A stretch of DNA of 64,000 nt. Origin: Bacteroides gallinarum DSM 18171 = JCM 13658. Lineage in GTDB: Bacteria > Bacteroidota > Bacteroidia > Bacteroidales > Bacteroidaceae. The position numbers and the translations under genes were made by a program. The DNA lies in NCBI RefSeq assembly GCF_000374365.1, contig NZ_KB894118.1, positions 62,001-126,000 of the forward strand, given 5' to 3'. This document shows positions 1 to 9,728 of the stretch, in pieces (the stretch's first letter is position 1; each line of letters begins with the position of its first letter). The notes under the pieces were generated by a model. That model did no database searches and was not told where the DNA came from. It saw nothing but the letters and a program-made list of their open reading frames with translations.

Positions 1-975
1 CCGAAGATATATACCGACAGCATTTACGGACCTGCCGTTACCCAAATCAGGCTGAGTAACGGGGATAAGCTGCATGATGCCGGCTTTAAGGGACAGGGAA
101 TGACGATTGCCGTAATCGATGCCGGGTTTCATAACCTGGATAGGATAACGGCGATGCAGAATATCCGTATTTTGGGAACGAAAGATTTTGTCAATCCCCA
201 GGCGGATTTGTTTGCTGAGAGCAGCCACGGGTTGAGCGTGCTTTCCTGCATCGGCATGGATAGTCCCGGTATCATGACGGGTACTGCTCCCAAGGCTTCT
301 TTCTGGCTGCTTCGCAGCGAAGATGAATATTCCGAACATCTGGTAGAGCAGGATTATTGGGCTGCCGCCGTGGAGTTTGCCGATAGTGTGGGCGTCGATG
401 TCCTGAATACTTCTTTGGGGTACTATGCTTTCGATGACAAGTCGAAGAATTACAAATACAGCGATTTGGACGGACGTCATGCCTTGATGTCCCGCCAGGC
501 ATCGCATATAGCCGATAAGGGCATGGTGCTGGTGTGCAGTGCGGGCAACTCGGGTATGTCGTCGTGGAAGAAGATAACTCCGCCGGGAGATGCCGAGCAT
601 GTACTGACGGTAGGCGCCGTGAACAAGCAGGCGGTGCTGGCTCCTTTCTCCTCTATCGGCAATACGGCGGATAACCGGATTAAACCGGATGTGGTGGCTG
701 TGGGCGAGGGGGCGGATGTTATCCGTACCAACGGAAACCAGGGCAAGGCGAACGGCACTTCTTTTTCATCGCCTATTATGTGCGGCATGGTGGCTTGTTT
801 GTGGCAGGCATGCCCCGGGCTGACGGCGAAGGAGCTGATTGAACTTGTCCGCTCCTGCGGCGACCGTGCCGGCTGTCCGGATAATATTTACGGTTACGGT
901 GTGCCGGATATGTGGAAGGCGTATAATAGTTATAAGTTGAAAACGGAAAATAACAGAACGGAAACGGGAAGGTAG
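1..975 (+). CDS. Subtilisin-like serine peptidase (S8), 5' end cut by window
   Basis: The reading frame is open from base 1, so the protein starts upstream of the window; the ATG at 100 lies inside the catalytic domain and is not a plausible start. Counting from base 1, the catalytic triad is visible as Asp40 (in AVIDAGF), His76 (in SSHG) and Ser254 (in GTSFSSP), with the oxyanion Asn183 in SAGN. The missing part should hold the signal peptide and propeptide. The visible end of the protein, a short Lys/Asn-rich tail, shows no sorting domain. Such enzymes are secreted or surface proteases. xseA follows after 57 bp on the same strand. The family is certain; the substrate is unknown. Confidence 0.93.
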   Translation, partial: PKIYTDSIYGPAVTQIRLSNGDKLHDAGFKGQGMTIAVIDAGFHNLDRITAMQNIRILGTKDFVNPQADLFAESSHGLSVLSCIGMDSPGIMTGTAPKASFWLLRSEDEYSEHLVEQDYWAAAVEFADSVGVDVLNTSLGYYAFDDKSKNYKYSDLDGRHALMSRQASHIADKGMVLVCSAGNSGMSSWKKITPPGDAEHVLTVGAVNKQAVLAPFSSIGNTADNRIKPDVVAVGEGADVIRTNGNQGKANGTSFSSPIMCGMVACLWQACPGLTAKELIELVRSCGDRAGCPDNIYGYGVPDMWKAYNSYKLKTENNRTETGR

Positions 976-1032
976 GAGAATGGCAGATGAATGGATATAG
1001 CCCGTTATTGTTTAATCTTTTGATTCTTTGAT

Positions 1033-2277
1033 ATGGATGCATTATCGCTATACGACCTGAATGTCCTGGTGCGCCGCAGCTTGGAACAATGCCTGCCCGA
1101 TACGTATTGGATACAGGCGGAGTTGAGCGATGTACGTACCAATAGTACCGGACATTGCTATCTGGAATTCGTGCAGAAGGATGCGCGTGGCAATAATCTG
1201 ATAGCCAGGGCGAGGGGGACAATCTGGTCGAATGTGTTCCGCCTGCTGAAACCTTATTTCGAGGAGGCCACGGGGCAGGCGTTCGTATCGGGTATCAAGG
1301 TGCTGGTGCAGGTTACGGTCAGTTTTCACGAGCTCTACGGGTACAGCCTTACGGTGCAGGATATCGACCCTACTTATACCTTGGGCGATATGGCACGCCG
1401 GCGCAAGGAAATCTTGAAGCAACTGGAAGAGGAGGGTGTGCTCACGCTGAATAAGGAGTTGGAGATAGCCCGGTTACCGCAACGTATCGCCGTTATATCT
1501 TCTCCGACTGCCGCCGGGTACGGTGACTTTTGTCACCAGTTACAGAATAATCCGCGGGGCTTTTACTTCCATACAGAGCTTTTTCCGGCACTGATGCAGG
1601 GCGAGCGTGTGGAGGAGTCGGTATTGGCTGCTTTAGACAAGATTAATGCCCGCCTGGATAAATTCGATGCGGTAGTCATTATCCGGGGCGGCGGGGCTAC
1701 TTCCGACCTTTCCGGGTTCGATACTTACTTGCTTGCTGCCGCCTGCGCGCAGTTTCCTTTGCCTATTATTACCGGCATCGGCCATGAGCGCGACGATACG
1801 GTACTCGACTCTGTTGCCCATACCCGCGTCAAGACGCCTACCGCCGCTGCGGAATTCCTTATAGACCGTATGAGCGATGCCGCCGATGAATTGGAGGTAC
1901 TTGCCGGTCGTCTGTACGACGGTGTCAGGAGTTTGCTGGCGCAGGAGCATCAGAAGTTGGTAGCGTACAGGAACCGCATTCCTTCTGCCGCTTACAGGTA
2001 TATATCGGATGCGAAACTGGCTTTGCTTACCGTGCGGAAAGACATTGTGCAGGCGTCGGCTTTGTCCTTGTCCCGCCAGCGTCATCGGCTGGAACTGCTT
2101 CGACAGCGGTTGGTAGATGCCTCACCCGAAAAACAGTTGTCCCGCGGTTACAGCATTACATTGAAAGACGGGCGGGTGGTGAAGCACGTATCTCTCTTGC
2201 ACGAGGGCGATGAAATCACTACTCGTTTATACGGAGGAGAACTGATATCAGTAGTAACTAATAAATCATCAAAATAA
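1033..2277 (+). CDS. xseA: Exodeoxyribonuclease VII large subunit
   Basis: 414 aa, close to the usual length. It has the N-terminal OB-fold region (about residues 1-100) followed by the XseA catalytic core, with recognisable stretches such as RIAVISSPTAAGYGDF, VVIIRGGGATSDLSGFD and ITGIGHERDDTVLDSVAH. The enzyme degrades single-stranded DNA from both ends to short oligonucleotides and works with XseB in the cytoplasm in DNA repair. The xseB start is 10 bp downstream, so the two are almost certainly co-transcribed and possibly translationally coupled. Confidence 0.97.
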   Translation: MDALSLYDLNVLVRRSLEQCLPDTYWIQAELSDVRTNSTGHCYLEFVQKDARGNNLIARARGTIWSNVFRLLKPYFEEATGQAFVSGIKVLVQVTVSFHELYGYSLTVQDIDPTYTLGDMARRRKEILKQLEEEGVLTLNKELEIARLPQRIAVISSPTAAGYGDFCHQLQNNPRGFYFHTELFPALMQGERVEESVLAALDKINARLDKFDAVVIIRGGGATSDLSGFDTYLLAAACAQFPLPIITGIGHERDDTVLDSVAHTRVKTPTAAAEFLIDRMSDAADELEVLAGRLYDGVRSLLAQEHQKLVAYRNRIPSAAYRYISDAKLALLTVRKDIVQASALSLSRQRHRLELLRQRLVDASPEKQLSRGYSITLKDGRVVKHVSLLHEGDEITTRLYGGELISVVTNKSSK

Positions 2278-2287
2278 TAATACTCCT

Positions 2288-2497
2288 ATGCCTACACCCA
2301 GAAAAAAAGAGACTTATTCCCAGGCAATGGAACGCTTGGAGAAGATTGTCAGCCAGATAGACAATAATGAGTTGGAAATAGACATACTTGCCGAAAAGAT
2401 AAAAGAAGCGAATGATATCATTGCGTTCTGTAGTGATAAATTGACTAAGGCAGACCGGGAGGTCAAAAAGCTCTTGGCAGATAAACAGGAAGGATAG
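2288..2497 (+). CDS. xseB: Exodeoxyribonuclease VII small subunit
   Basis: 69 aa. It shows the XseB pattern: a YSQAMERLEKIVSQID opening helix, then a charged helical hairpin ending in a Lys-rich tail. It forms the multi-subunit stalk that holds XseA active. It lies 10 bp after xseA on the same strand. The stop codon falls within the first arm of a weak terminator-like stem. Confidence 0.95.
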   Translation: MPTPRKKETYSQAMERLEKIVSQIDNNELEIDILAEKIKEANDIIAFCSDKLTKADREVKKLLADKQEG

Positions 2498-2519
2498 GAC
2501 GTACCGGGGCTATCCTTTT
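2491..2519 (+). terminator. Weak terminator-like hairpin after xseB
   Basis: A 7-bp perfect stem (AGGATAG at 2491-2497 with CTATCCT at 2510-2516) encloses a 12-nt loop and leads into TTTTA. It overlaps the xseB stop codon. The stem is short, so termination may be partial. Confidence 0.45.
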
Positions 2520-2654
2520 ATCAGCCCGATTTTCGTTGTATTAATATTATATAACTCTTTTGGAGATTGAAAGAGGTGATTCCGCTTTTTTGGTGTTATT
2601 ATAATAATTATATTCGCCGATAATTTTCTTTAAGATAAATAATAATTTGCAAAA

Positions 2655-3143
2655 GTGGAGGACTTCGCCGACTTCGATTTCTTTTTTAAAGAGTATTATG
2701 TTCCTCTTTATTCCTATGCACATTCTCTCATTAATAACTGGGAAGTAAGCCGTGATATAGCGAGTGATGCTTTTGAGTATATATGGAAGAATTTCGGCAG
2801 GATAGAGAAGGCTACGGCTAAGTCGTATCTCTTTATTTATGTGCGCAACCGTTCTATCGATTATCTGCGGCATCAGGATATACACTATGCTTATGCTGAG
2901 TTTTCTCGGAAGTTGTACGAAAATTATACCGAGACAGAGTTTTGGGAGCAAGACGAGCGCATGCTGAAAATTCAGAAAGTGTTGGACGGAATGGCGCCGC
3001 ATACGAGACATATTCTGGAAGAATGTTATCTGCACGAGAAAAAATATAAGGAGGTTGCCGCCGAGTTGGATATCAGTATAAGTGCGGTTAGGAAACACAT
3101 AGTTAAAGCCTTGAAAGCGATTCGGGAAGAATTTACTAAATAA
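2655..3143 (+). CDS. ECF RNA polymerase sigma-70 factor (Bacteroides expansion type)
   Basis: 162 aa, the normal size for an ECF sigma factor of the FecI/Bacteroidetes expansion group. Region 2 is at about residues 5-75 (YAHSLINNWEVSRDIASDAFEYIW, then IYVRNRSIDYLR) and the region 4 helix-turn-helix at about 100-155 (ECYLHEKKYKEVAAEL, then SAVRKHIVKALKAIR). The start is a GTG, because an in-frame stop lies just upstream and no ATG fits the conserved N-terminus. The FecR anti-sigma gene follows after 79 bp. The expected role is to drive transcription of the adjacent SusC gene when SusC senses its ligand. Confidence 0.93.
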   Translation: MEDFADFDFFFKEYYVPLYSYAHSLINNWEVSRDIASDAFEYIWKNFGRIEKATAKSYLFIYVRNRSIDYLRHQDIHYAYAEFSRKLYENYTETEFWEQDERMLKIQKVLDGMAPHTRHILEECYLHEKKYKEVAAELDISISAVRKHIVKALKAIREEFTK

Positions 3144-3222
3144 ATCTAAAAAGTAGGCTAAACGGTTCAAAATAAGTTTTATAAACGCAATTATAATAGA
3201 GTATTAATTAATTAGCGGATTT

Positions 3223-4368
3223 ATGAATAATCAGGATAGTACATCTGAATTTGAGAAAGCACTGGATTTAATGGAAAGTTCTGCCGATGTTTCCGATAAA
3301 AAGTGGGAGGAGTTGGAAGATGCGGAGACATTGGATGCTTGCAAGGATTTAATGGATGTCAGATATCTTTTGCATAAGCGCCAGGCTGCCGGTATGGTAA
3401 ATGTAGAAGCGGAATTGGCGCGTTTGAAAAGCAGGCGGAATAAAAAGAAATATCTCAAAATGTTCTGGGTATGGAGTGGTTCGGTTGCAGCTATCCTGGT
3501 AGGAGCCTTTTTTTCATTTAATTATTTGTTCAATATACCGGCTGCTCCTCCGAAATCGGTCACGGTATTTGCTGCCGACCCGCACGAGCAACGTATTGTC
3601 TTGAAATTGAACGACGGTAAACAGTTCTTTCTGGACGATGAACCTAAAAAGGGGAATAAGCCGGTAGAAAAACGGCGGACTCTCGATTATACCAACCTGG
3701 CAACCGCTTCCGTTCCGGTAGTTAAAAAGATGTTGCAGACCCATTCTATCGTAATCCCCCGGGGGGAGACATTCAAGTTGATTCTTTGCGACGGTACGGA
3801 GGTTTGGCTGAATGCTAACAGCAAGCTGGTTTATCCGACGGCTTTCGTAGAGAAGGAACGTACGGTTTTCCTGGAAGGAGAAGCCTATTTTAAGGTTACT
3901 AAGGATACGAAACCTTTTATCGTAAAAACGGATTATTTGCAGACCAAAGTCCTCGGAACGGAGTTTAACGTGAAAAGTTATACGGCCGAGGATAGCCATG
4001 TAACCTTGATTAGCGGTAAAGTGCAGGTACGCAGCCGTGAAAATGAACGTTTTGTCGATTTGGAACCGGGCAAGGATGCCATGCTTCTTTCCGACGGCCT
4101 GTTTGAAGTGAAGGAAGTGAACAGCGAGGCCTACACTTACTGGAGAGACGGCTATTTCTATTTTGACGAGCTGCCTTTGGCGGATATTATGCAGTCTATC
4201 GGACGGTGGTATAATGTGAATGTCATATTCAGGAATAAGGAGGCCATGGCGTATCGTATCCATTTCATGTCTAACCGCCAGGGTGGAATTGAAGAAACTA
4301 TCCGTCTGATGAATCGTTTAAAAAAGGTAACGTTAACACTTTGCGATAATACGGTCTATGTTGACTAA
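3223..4368 (+). CDS. FecR-family anti-sigma factor / transmembrane sensor
   Basis: 381 aa. It has a cytoplasmic N-terminal part (1-79, the expected sigma-binding side), a single membrane helix at about 80-103, and a periplasmic FecR domain from about 170 (IVIPRGETFKLILCDGTEVWL, LEGEAYFKV, VLGTEFNVKSY). A DUF4974-type domain follows at the C-terminus (YFYFDELPLADIMQSIGRWY). In this family the periplasmic part touches the STN domain of a TonB receptor and passes the signal to the sigma factor. It sits between the sigma gene and an STN-bearing SusC, which is the standard arrangement. Confidence 0.95.
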   Translation: MNNQDSTSEFEKALDLMESSADVSDKKWEELEDAETLDACKDLMDVRYLLHKRQAAGMVNVEAELARLKSRRNKKKYLKMFWVWSGSVAAILVGAFFSFNYLFNIPAAPPKSVTVFAADPHEQRIVLKLNDGKQFFLDDEPKKGNKPVEKRRTLDYTNLATASVPVVKKMLQTHSIVIPRGETFKLILCDGTEVWLNANSKLVYPTAFVEKERTVFLEGEAYFKVTKDTKPFIVKTDYLQTKVLGTEFNVKSYTAEDSHVTLISGKVQVRSRENERFVDLEPGKDAMLLSDGLFEVKEVNSEAYTYWRDGYFYFDELPLADIMQSIGRWYNVNVIFRNKEAMAYRIHFMSNRQGGIEETIRLMNRLKKVTLTLCDNTVYVD

Positions 4369-4526
4369 ATGAGTGCATATTTTATGTAAGTTCTTCCATA
4401 TTGTAGATGCTTTTTAGAGAAAAAGTTTCATGAACCGAAAAAAATAGGGAAAAGAGGTGTCTTGTTATTCAAGTCGTACGCACTATTAATAAATGAAGCT
4501 TCGCTAATATTATTAAAAATAAACGT
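4369..4526 (+). promoter_or_regulatory. Intergenic region before STN-SusC; candidate ECF promoter
   Basis: This 158-bp gap separates fecR from the SusC that the sigma factor is expected to control. An A-rich tract followed by AAAGAGGTGTC (about 4453-4463) and, some 17 bp on, GTCGTACG (about 4474-4481) is the best candidate for an ECF -35/-10 pair. This is inferred from position; no consensus was available to test it against. No hairpin terminator is seen. Confidence 0.25.
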
Positions 4527-7500
4527 ATGATGAGAAGAAAGAGGTACTTATTATTTCCGCTTTTCTTTTTCCTATTTTGGCTTCCGTTCTATGCGGAAGC
4601 TCAAGTGAGTGAGAAGAAACTTACGGTAGAGTTCAAGAATGAAGAACTATCATCTGTATTTAAACAGTTAAGCAAAATTTCAGGTTATAAAATCCTTTTT
4701 ACGTATGATGATGTGAAGCCATATACATATAGTGGCGTAATCAAAGATAAGAATATCCGTGAAACTCTGGATATCGTACTGTCCGGCAAGAAGCTCGAGT
4801 ACAGTATCGATAAGGAGTTTATCACCATTACGACAAAAGGTCCTTCCAAGCAGGCAAAAGTGTACACCGTAAACGGAGTCGTATTATCTGCCGACGACGG
4901 TGAACCGCTTATCGGGGCTACCGTTATGGTAAAAGGTACTTCTACCGGTGTACTGACGGATATGGACGGCAAGTTTACGTTGCCCAACGTTTCCAGCCGT
5001 TCCAAGTTGGAATTCTCTTACGTCGGCATGCTTCCCCAATCGCTTTCACCCTCACCGACCATGAAAGTTTCCTTACAGTCGGATGTACAGACACTGTCCG
5101 AGGTTGTGGTAACCGGTATGCAACGCATGGATAAGCGTATGTTTACCGGTGCTACCGACCAGTTAAAGGCGGAAAACATAAAAATGGACGGTATGGCAGA
5201 TATCAGCCGCGGCCTGGAAGGACGTTCGGCCGGCGTGTCCGTACAGAATGTGTCCGGTACTTTCGGTACTGCACCTAAGATTCGCGTGCGCGGTGCAACC
5301 TCTATCTACGGCAGTTCCAAACCTTTGTGGGTGGTTGACGGAGTAATTATGGAAGATGCTATCGAAGTAGGAGCCGACGACCTTTCCTCCGGCGATGCCG
5401 AGACGCTTATCAGCTCTGCTATCGCAGGTCTGAATCCCGATGATATTGAAAGTTTCCAAATCCTGAAAGACGGTTCGGCCACTTCCATTTACGGTGCACG
5501 CGCTATGGCAGGTGTAATCGTCGTTACAACGAAGAAAGGTAAAGCGGGAGTACACAAAGTCAGTTATACAGGCGAGTTTACCACCCGTATGAAACCCAGT
5601 TATAAGGAGTTCAACATTATGAACTCCCAAGAGCAAATGGGTATTTATAAAGAGCTGGAACAAAAAGGTTGGCTGAATAACAGCGATACCTATCGTGCAA
5701 AAAACAGCGGCGTATATGGCAAGATGTACCAGTTGATAAATCAATATAATGAAACCACCGGGCAGTTCGGCCTTGCCAATACGACAGAGGCACGCAATGC
5801 CTATTTGCGCCAGGCAGAGATGCGGAATACGGATTGGTTCGATGTCTTGTTCTCCAACAATATTATCCAGAACCATTCGGTCAGTATTACTTCCGGTTCG
5901 GAAAAAGCGTCTTACTATGCTTCATTGAGTGCTATGTCCGACCCGGGCTGGTACAAGCAGAGCGAGGTGAGGCGCTATACCGCCAATCTGAATACTACTT
6001 ACAATATGTATCAGAATCTGTCTATAAACATGATTGCCAATGCTTCGTATCGTAAGCAGAAAGCTCCGGGAACATTGAGCTCGGAAGTCAATGCTGCAAG
6101 CGGTGAAGTAACCCGGCAGTTTGATATAAATCCGTATTCTTATGCATTGAATACGTCCCGTGCATTAGACCCTTCGGTAGACTATACCACAAACTATGCA
6201 CCGTTCAACATTTTGCATGAACTGGATAATAACTACATTGATTTGAATGTCGTTGATGTGAAATTCCAGGGAGAGATGCGTTGGAAAGTAATTCCAGGAT
6301 TGGAAATCAGTGCTTTGGGCTCGGTAAAATATCAGGCTTCTTCACAGGAGCATAATATAATGGATGCGTCCAACCAGGCAACCGCCTATCGCACCGGTAT
6401 GGATGACGCAACTATCCGCGATGACAATAATCTGCTTTATACCAATCCCGACAATCCGTATGCATTACCGATAACTATTTTACCGGAAGGCGGTATCTAT
6501 CAGCGTAGAGATTACCGCATGCTCGGAATAGATTTCCGCGGTACTCTATCGTGGAATCATCTGTTCAAAGAAAAACATATGACGAATTTGTTTGCCGGGC
6601 TTGAAGTCAACAACCTGGAACGTTCCCAGAATTATTTCCAGGGTTGGGGTATGCAATATACCATGGGAGAGATACCCTATTATGTATATGAATATTTCAA
6701 GAAGGGCATCGAAAGCGGCGAACCTTATTATAGTTTGAATCATTCAACTACCCGTAGCGTAGCCGGTTTCACTAATTTGGCCTACTCATACGACGGCCGT
6801 TATACATTGAACGGCACTTTCCGTTATGAGGGAACCAACCGTATGGGACGTAGCCGTTCTGCCCGCTGGTTACCTACCTGGAACATCTCGGGTGCGTGGA
6901 ACGTGCATGAAGAAGATTTCTTTGATAAAGCCTTTGCATCTGCCTTGTCCCACTTGACGTTGAAAGCCTCTTACTCACTGACCGCCGACCGCGGTCCGGA
7001 ATACGTAACCAATTCACAAGCTATCATCATGAGCTATTCCCCTTACCGTCCTTTTACAGACGGACAGGAAACCGGGCTGTACGTATCCGACCCCGAGAAC
7101 AGCGAGCTTACCTATGAGAAAAAGCATGAGTTGAACATCGGTGCGGATATGGGTTTTCTGGATAACCGCATCAACTTCGCGGTAGACTGGTACAAACGCA
7201 ATAACTACGACCTGATAGGTATCATAGCTACGCAGGGAGTGGGCGGTACTATTTATAAATATGCCAATATCGCATCCATGAAATCGCATGGGGTAGAGTT
7301 TACCCTCTCTACCAAGACCCTAAAAGCAAAGTCGTTCTCATGGAATACGGATTTCATCTTTTCATATGCCAAGAATGAGGTAACCGATTTGAAATCGCGT
7401 GCCAGCATGATGGAACTTGTTTCCGGCAACGGCTTTGCCATGCAAGGCTATCCTGTACGCGGCCTGTTTTCCATTCCGTTTGTAGGGCTGGACAAGAACG

Positions 7501-8117
7501 GTATCCCCCAATACTCGATTAATGGAGAAGTAACCAGTACGAATATCGACTTCCAGACCCGTGAAAATCTGGACTACCTGAAATACGAAGGACCTACCGA
7601 CCCTACCATTACCGGTAGCTTGGGCAATATCTTTACCTATAAAGGTTTCAAGCTGAATGTTTTCATAACCTACTCGTTCGGTAATGTAGTCCGTATGAAT
7701 CCGGTTTTCAGTTATCATTATTCGGATTTGTCCTCCATGCCCCGTGAGTTTAAGAACCGTTGGACGGTATCGGGCGACGAGACGCGTACCAGTGTCCCGG
7801 TTATCATTACCAAACGCCAATATAACGGAAATCAGGATTTGGAATATGCTTATAACGCCTATAATTATTCTACGGAACGCATTGCCAAAGGCGATTTCAT
7901 CCGTATGAAGGAAATTTCCCTTGCTTATGAATTTCCAAAAGCTTGGATAAAGCCTGCCAAGATATCCAATTTGTCATTGAAGTTACAAGCTACCAACCTT
8001 TTCCTCATTTATGCGGATAAGAAATTGAACGGGCAAGACCCGGAATTCTTTAATACCGGCGGTGTTGCTGCTCCAGTGCCCCGCCAGTTTACATTGACAC
8101 TGAGAATAGGTTTTTAA
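4527..8117 (+). CDS. SusC/RagA TonB-dependent outer-membrane transporter with STN signalling domain
   Basis: 1196 aa. After a signal peptide (about 1-25, ending AEA) comes an STN domain (about 30-108, LTVEFKNEELSSVFKQLSKISGYKI), then a carboxypeptidase-regulatory-like fold (about 112-190, VNGVVLSADDGEPLIGATV), a plug (LSEVVVTG onward, ILKDGSATSIYGARAMAGVIVV) and a long beta-barrel ending QFTLTLRIGF with a terminal Phe. The STN domain makes it a transducer: ligand binding is relayed to FecR and the ECF sigma factor encoded just upstream. It works with the SusD 20 bp downstream as a lidded importer. The plausible substrate is a peptide or protein, judged only from the metallohydrolase neighbour. 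Confidence 0.95.
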   Translation: MMRRKRYLLFPLFFFLFWLPFYAEAQVSEKKLTVEFKNEELSSVFKQLSKISGYKILFTYDDVKPYTYSGVIKDKNIRETLDIVLSGKKLEYSIDKEFITITTKGPSKQAKVYTVNGVVLSADDGEPLIGATVMVKGTSTGVLTDMDGKFTLPNVSSRSKLEFSYVGMLPQSLSPSPTMKVSLQSDVQTLSEVVVTGMQRMDKRMFTGATDQLKAENIKMDGMADISRGLEGRSAGVSVQNVSGTFGTAPKIRVRGATSIYGSSKPLWVVDGVIMEDAIEVGADDLSSGDAETLISSAIAGLNPDDIESFQILKDGSATSIYGARAMAGVIVVTTKKGKAGVHKVSYTGEFTTRMKPSYKEFNIMNSQEQMGIYKELEQKGWLNNSDTYRAKNSGVYGKMYQLINQYNETTGQFGLANTTEARNAYLRQAEMRNTDWFDVLFSNNIIQNHSVSITSGSEKASYYASLSAMSDPGWYKQSEVRRYTANLNTTYNMYQNLSINMIANASYRKQKAPGTLSSEVNAASGEVTRQFDINPYSYALNTSRALDPSVDYTTNYAPFNILHELDNNYIDLNVVDVKFQGEMRWKVIPGLEISALGSVKYQASSQEHNIMDASNQATAYRTGMDDATIRDDNNLLYTNPDNPYALPITILPEGGIYQRRDYRMLGIDFRGTLSWNHLFKEKHMTNLFAGLEVNNLERSQNYFQGWGMQYTMGEIPYYVYEYFKKGIESGEPYYSLNHSTTRSVAGFTNLAYSYDGRYTLNGTFRYEGTNRMGRSRSARWLPTWNISGAWNVHEEDFFDKAFASALSHLTLKASYSLTADRGPEYVTNSQAIIMSYSPYRPFTDGQETGLYVSDPENSELTYEKKHELNIGADMGFLDNRINFAVDWYKRNNYDLIGIIATQGVGGTIYKYANIASMKSHGVEFTLSTKTLKAKSFSWNTDFIFSYAKNEVTDLKSRASMMELVSGNGFAMQGYPVRGLFSIPFVGLDKNGIPQYSINGEVTSTNIDFQTRENLDYLKYEGPTDPTITGSLGNIFTYKGFKLNVFITYSFGNVVRMNPVFSYHYSDLSSMPREFKNRWTVSGDETRTSVPVIITKRQYNGNQDLEYAYNAYNYSTERIAKGDFIRMKEISLAYEFPKAWIKPAKISNLSLKLQATNLFLIYADKKLNGQDPEFFNTGGVAAPVPRQFTLTLRIGF

Positions 8118-8137
8118 TTATGATAAGGAGAGAGAAA

Positions 8138-9715
8138 ATGAAACATAAACTTTTATATATAGCCGCATTCTATGCAATGGCTTTGTTTGCTTCCTGTTCC
8201 GATTTCTTGGACGAATTGCCGGATAACAGGACCGAGCTGACTACGGAAGAAAGCATCACCAGAATATTGGTTTCTGCCTATCCCACAACGACCACTTGTG
8301 AAATCGCTGAGTTGCACAGCGATAATATCGATGAAAACAGCAACCTGTACACTTACCTTTTCCGTTTGAACGAGCACATGTACCGTTGGCAGCAAACTAC
8401 CGAGGAAGACCAGGATTCTCCTCATGCCTTGTGGATTGACTGCTATAATGCCATTGCTTCGGCCAACCAGGCATTGTACGCTACCGAAAAAATGGGAAAT
8501 CCCGAGAACCTGCAACCGCAAAGAGGAGAGGCATTGCTCTGCCGCGCATACAGCCACTTCCTGCTTGCCACAATTTTTTGCAAAGCATACACATCCACTC
8601 AGGCCAGCCAAGATTTGGGTATCCCCTATATGGACAAACTGGAAACCACGGTAAATCCGAGCTACGACCGGGGTACACTGGCTACAACCTATCAACGGAT
8701 AGCCGCAGATATCGAAGAAGGACTTCCCCTGATAGACGACAACATTTACGGCAAGGTGAAATATCATTTCAATAAGAAAGCGGCGTATGCCTTTGCCGCC
8801 CGTTTCTACCTTTATTATATGCAACCGGATTTTTCCAACTGCCGGAAGGTCATAGAATATGCCGAACGGGTATTGGGAAGCAATGCGGCAGAGAGCCTGC
8901 GCGACTGGAAATCGCTCGGGATGCTTTCTTCCAACCGCTCTGTACAACCTAATGAATATGTAAATGCTGATAATCAAGCTAACTTACTGCTGATTTCCGC
9001 CAATTCGTATTGGCCTCTGGTAGCAGACCCCGGATACGCCCCCTGCGAAAAGTATTGCAACAATGACGTTACAGCGGCCGAAACCTGTAAGTCTACCGGA
9101 CCGTGGGGAGCACAGACCAATTATTGGCAAGAACCTTTCGCTCCGGGCGGTTCCATTAAGAACGGTTTCCGCCGTCTGGCTCTGTACCAGGAATACTCAT
9201 CATCGGGCGATAGCTACATAGGACACATGATGCTGCCCGCTTTCACTACGGACGAAACGTTGCTTTGCCGCGCCGAGGCATATGCCCTATTGAAACGGTA
9301 TGACGATGCCGCCGCCGATGTCGATACATGGCAAAAGGCGTTTACCAAAAACACGGTTACGCTTACCAAAGAGTCTATTCACAGTTTCTATGCGGCTTTA
9401 AATTACTATGAGCCGGAGAAGACGGTTAATCCTTCCGTAAAAAAAGAACTTCATCCGGCATTTGCGGTGGAACAAGGAATGCAGGAGAACCTTATTCATT
9501 GTATCCTGCATGCACGCCGTATCCTGACACTCGAGGAAGGATTGCGCTGGCAAGATGTAAAACGCTACGGAATCGTTATTTACCGCCGCTATTTCGAAGG
9601 GAGTACCCTGGTACGTATTACCGATACTATGGAAGTGGACGACCCGCGCCGTGCCATTCAGTTACCTTCCAATGTCATATCGGCCGGTATGGAACCTAAT
9701 CCCAGAAACGACTAA
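8138..9715 (+). CDS. SusD/RagB-family surface nutrient-binding lipoprotein
   Basis: 525 aa from the ATG at 8138, which is preceded by AAGGAGAG; an in-frame ATG at 8120 would place six extra residues ahead of the signal peptide and is less likely. The lipobox is FASC, with Cys20 the lipidated residue, followed by SDFLDELPDN as is typical for SusD. TPR-like helices are evident (ALLCRAYSHFLLATIFCKAY, ETLLCRAEAYALLKRYDDA, EEGLRWQDVKRYGI). It caps the SusC encoded immediately upstream and delivers ligand to it. Confidence 0.93.
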   Translation: MKHKLLYIAAFYAMALFASCSDFLDELPDNRTELTTEESITRILVSAYPTTTTCEIAELHSDNIDENSNLYTYLFRLNEHMYRWQQTTEEDQDSPHALWIDCYNAIASANQALYATEKMGNPENLQPQRGEALLCRAYSHFLLATIFCKAYTSTQASQDLGIPYMDKLETTVNPSYDRGTLATTYQRIAADIEEGLPLIDDNIYGKVKYHFNKKAAYAFAARFYLYYMQPDFSNCRKVIEYAERVLGSNAAESLRDWKSLGMLSSNRSVQPNEYVNADNQANLLLISANSYWPLVADPGYAPCEKYCNNDVTAAETCKSTGPWGAQTNYWQEPFAPGGSIKNGFRRLALYQEYSSSGDSYIGHMMLPAFTTDETLLCRAEAYALLKRYDDAAADVDTWQKAFTKNTVTLTKESIHSFYAALNYYEPEKTVNPSVKKELHPAFAVEQGMQENLIHCILHARRILTLEEGLRWQDVKRYGIVIYRRYFEGSTLVRITDTMEVDDPRRAIQLPSNVISAGMEPNPRND

Positions 9716-9728
9716 AACATCGAAAAGT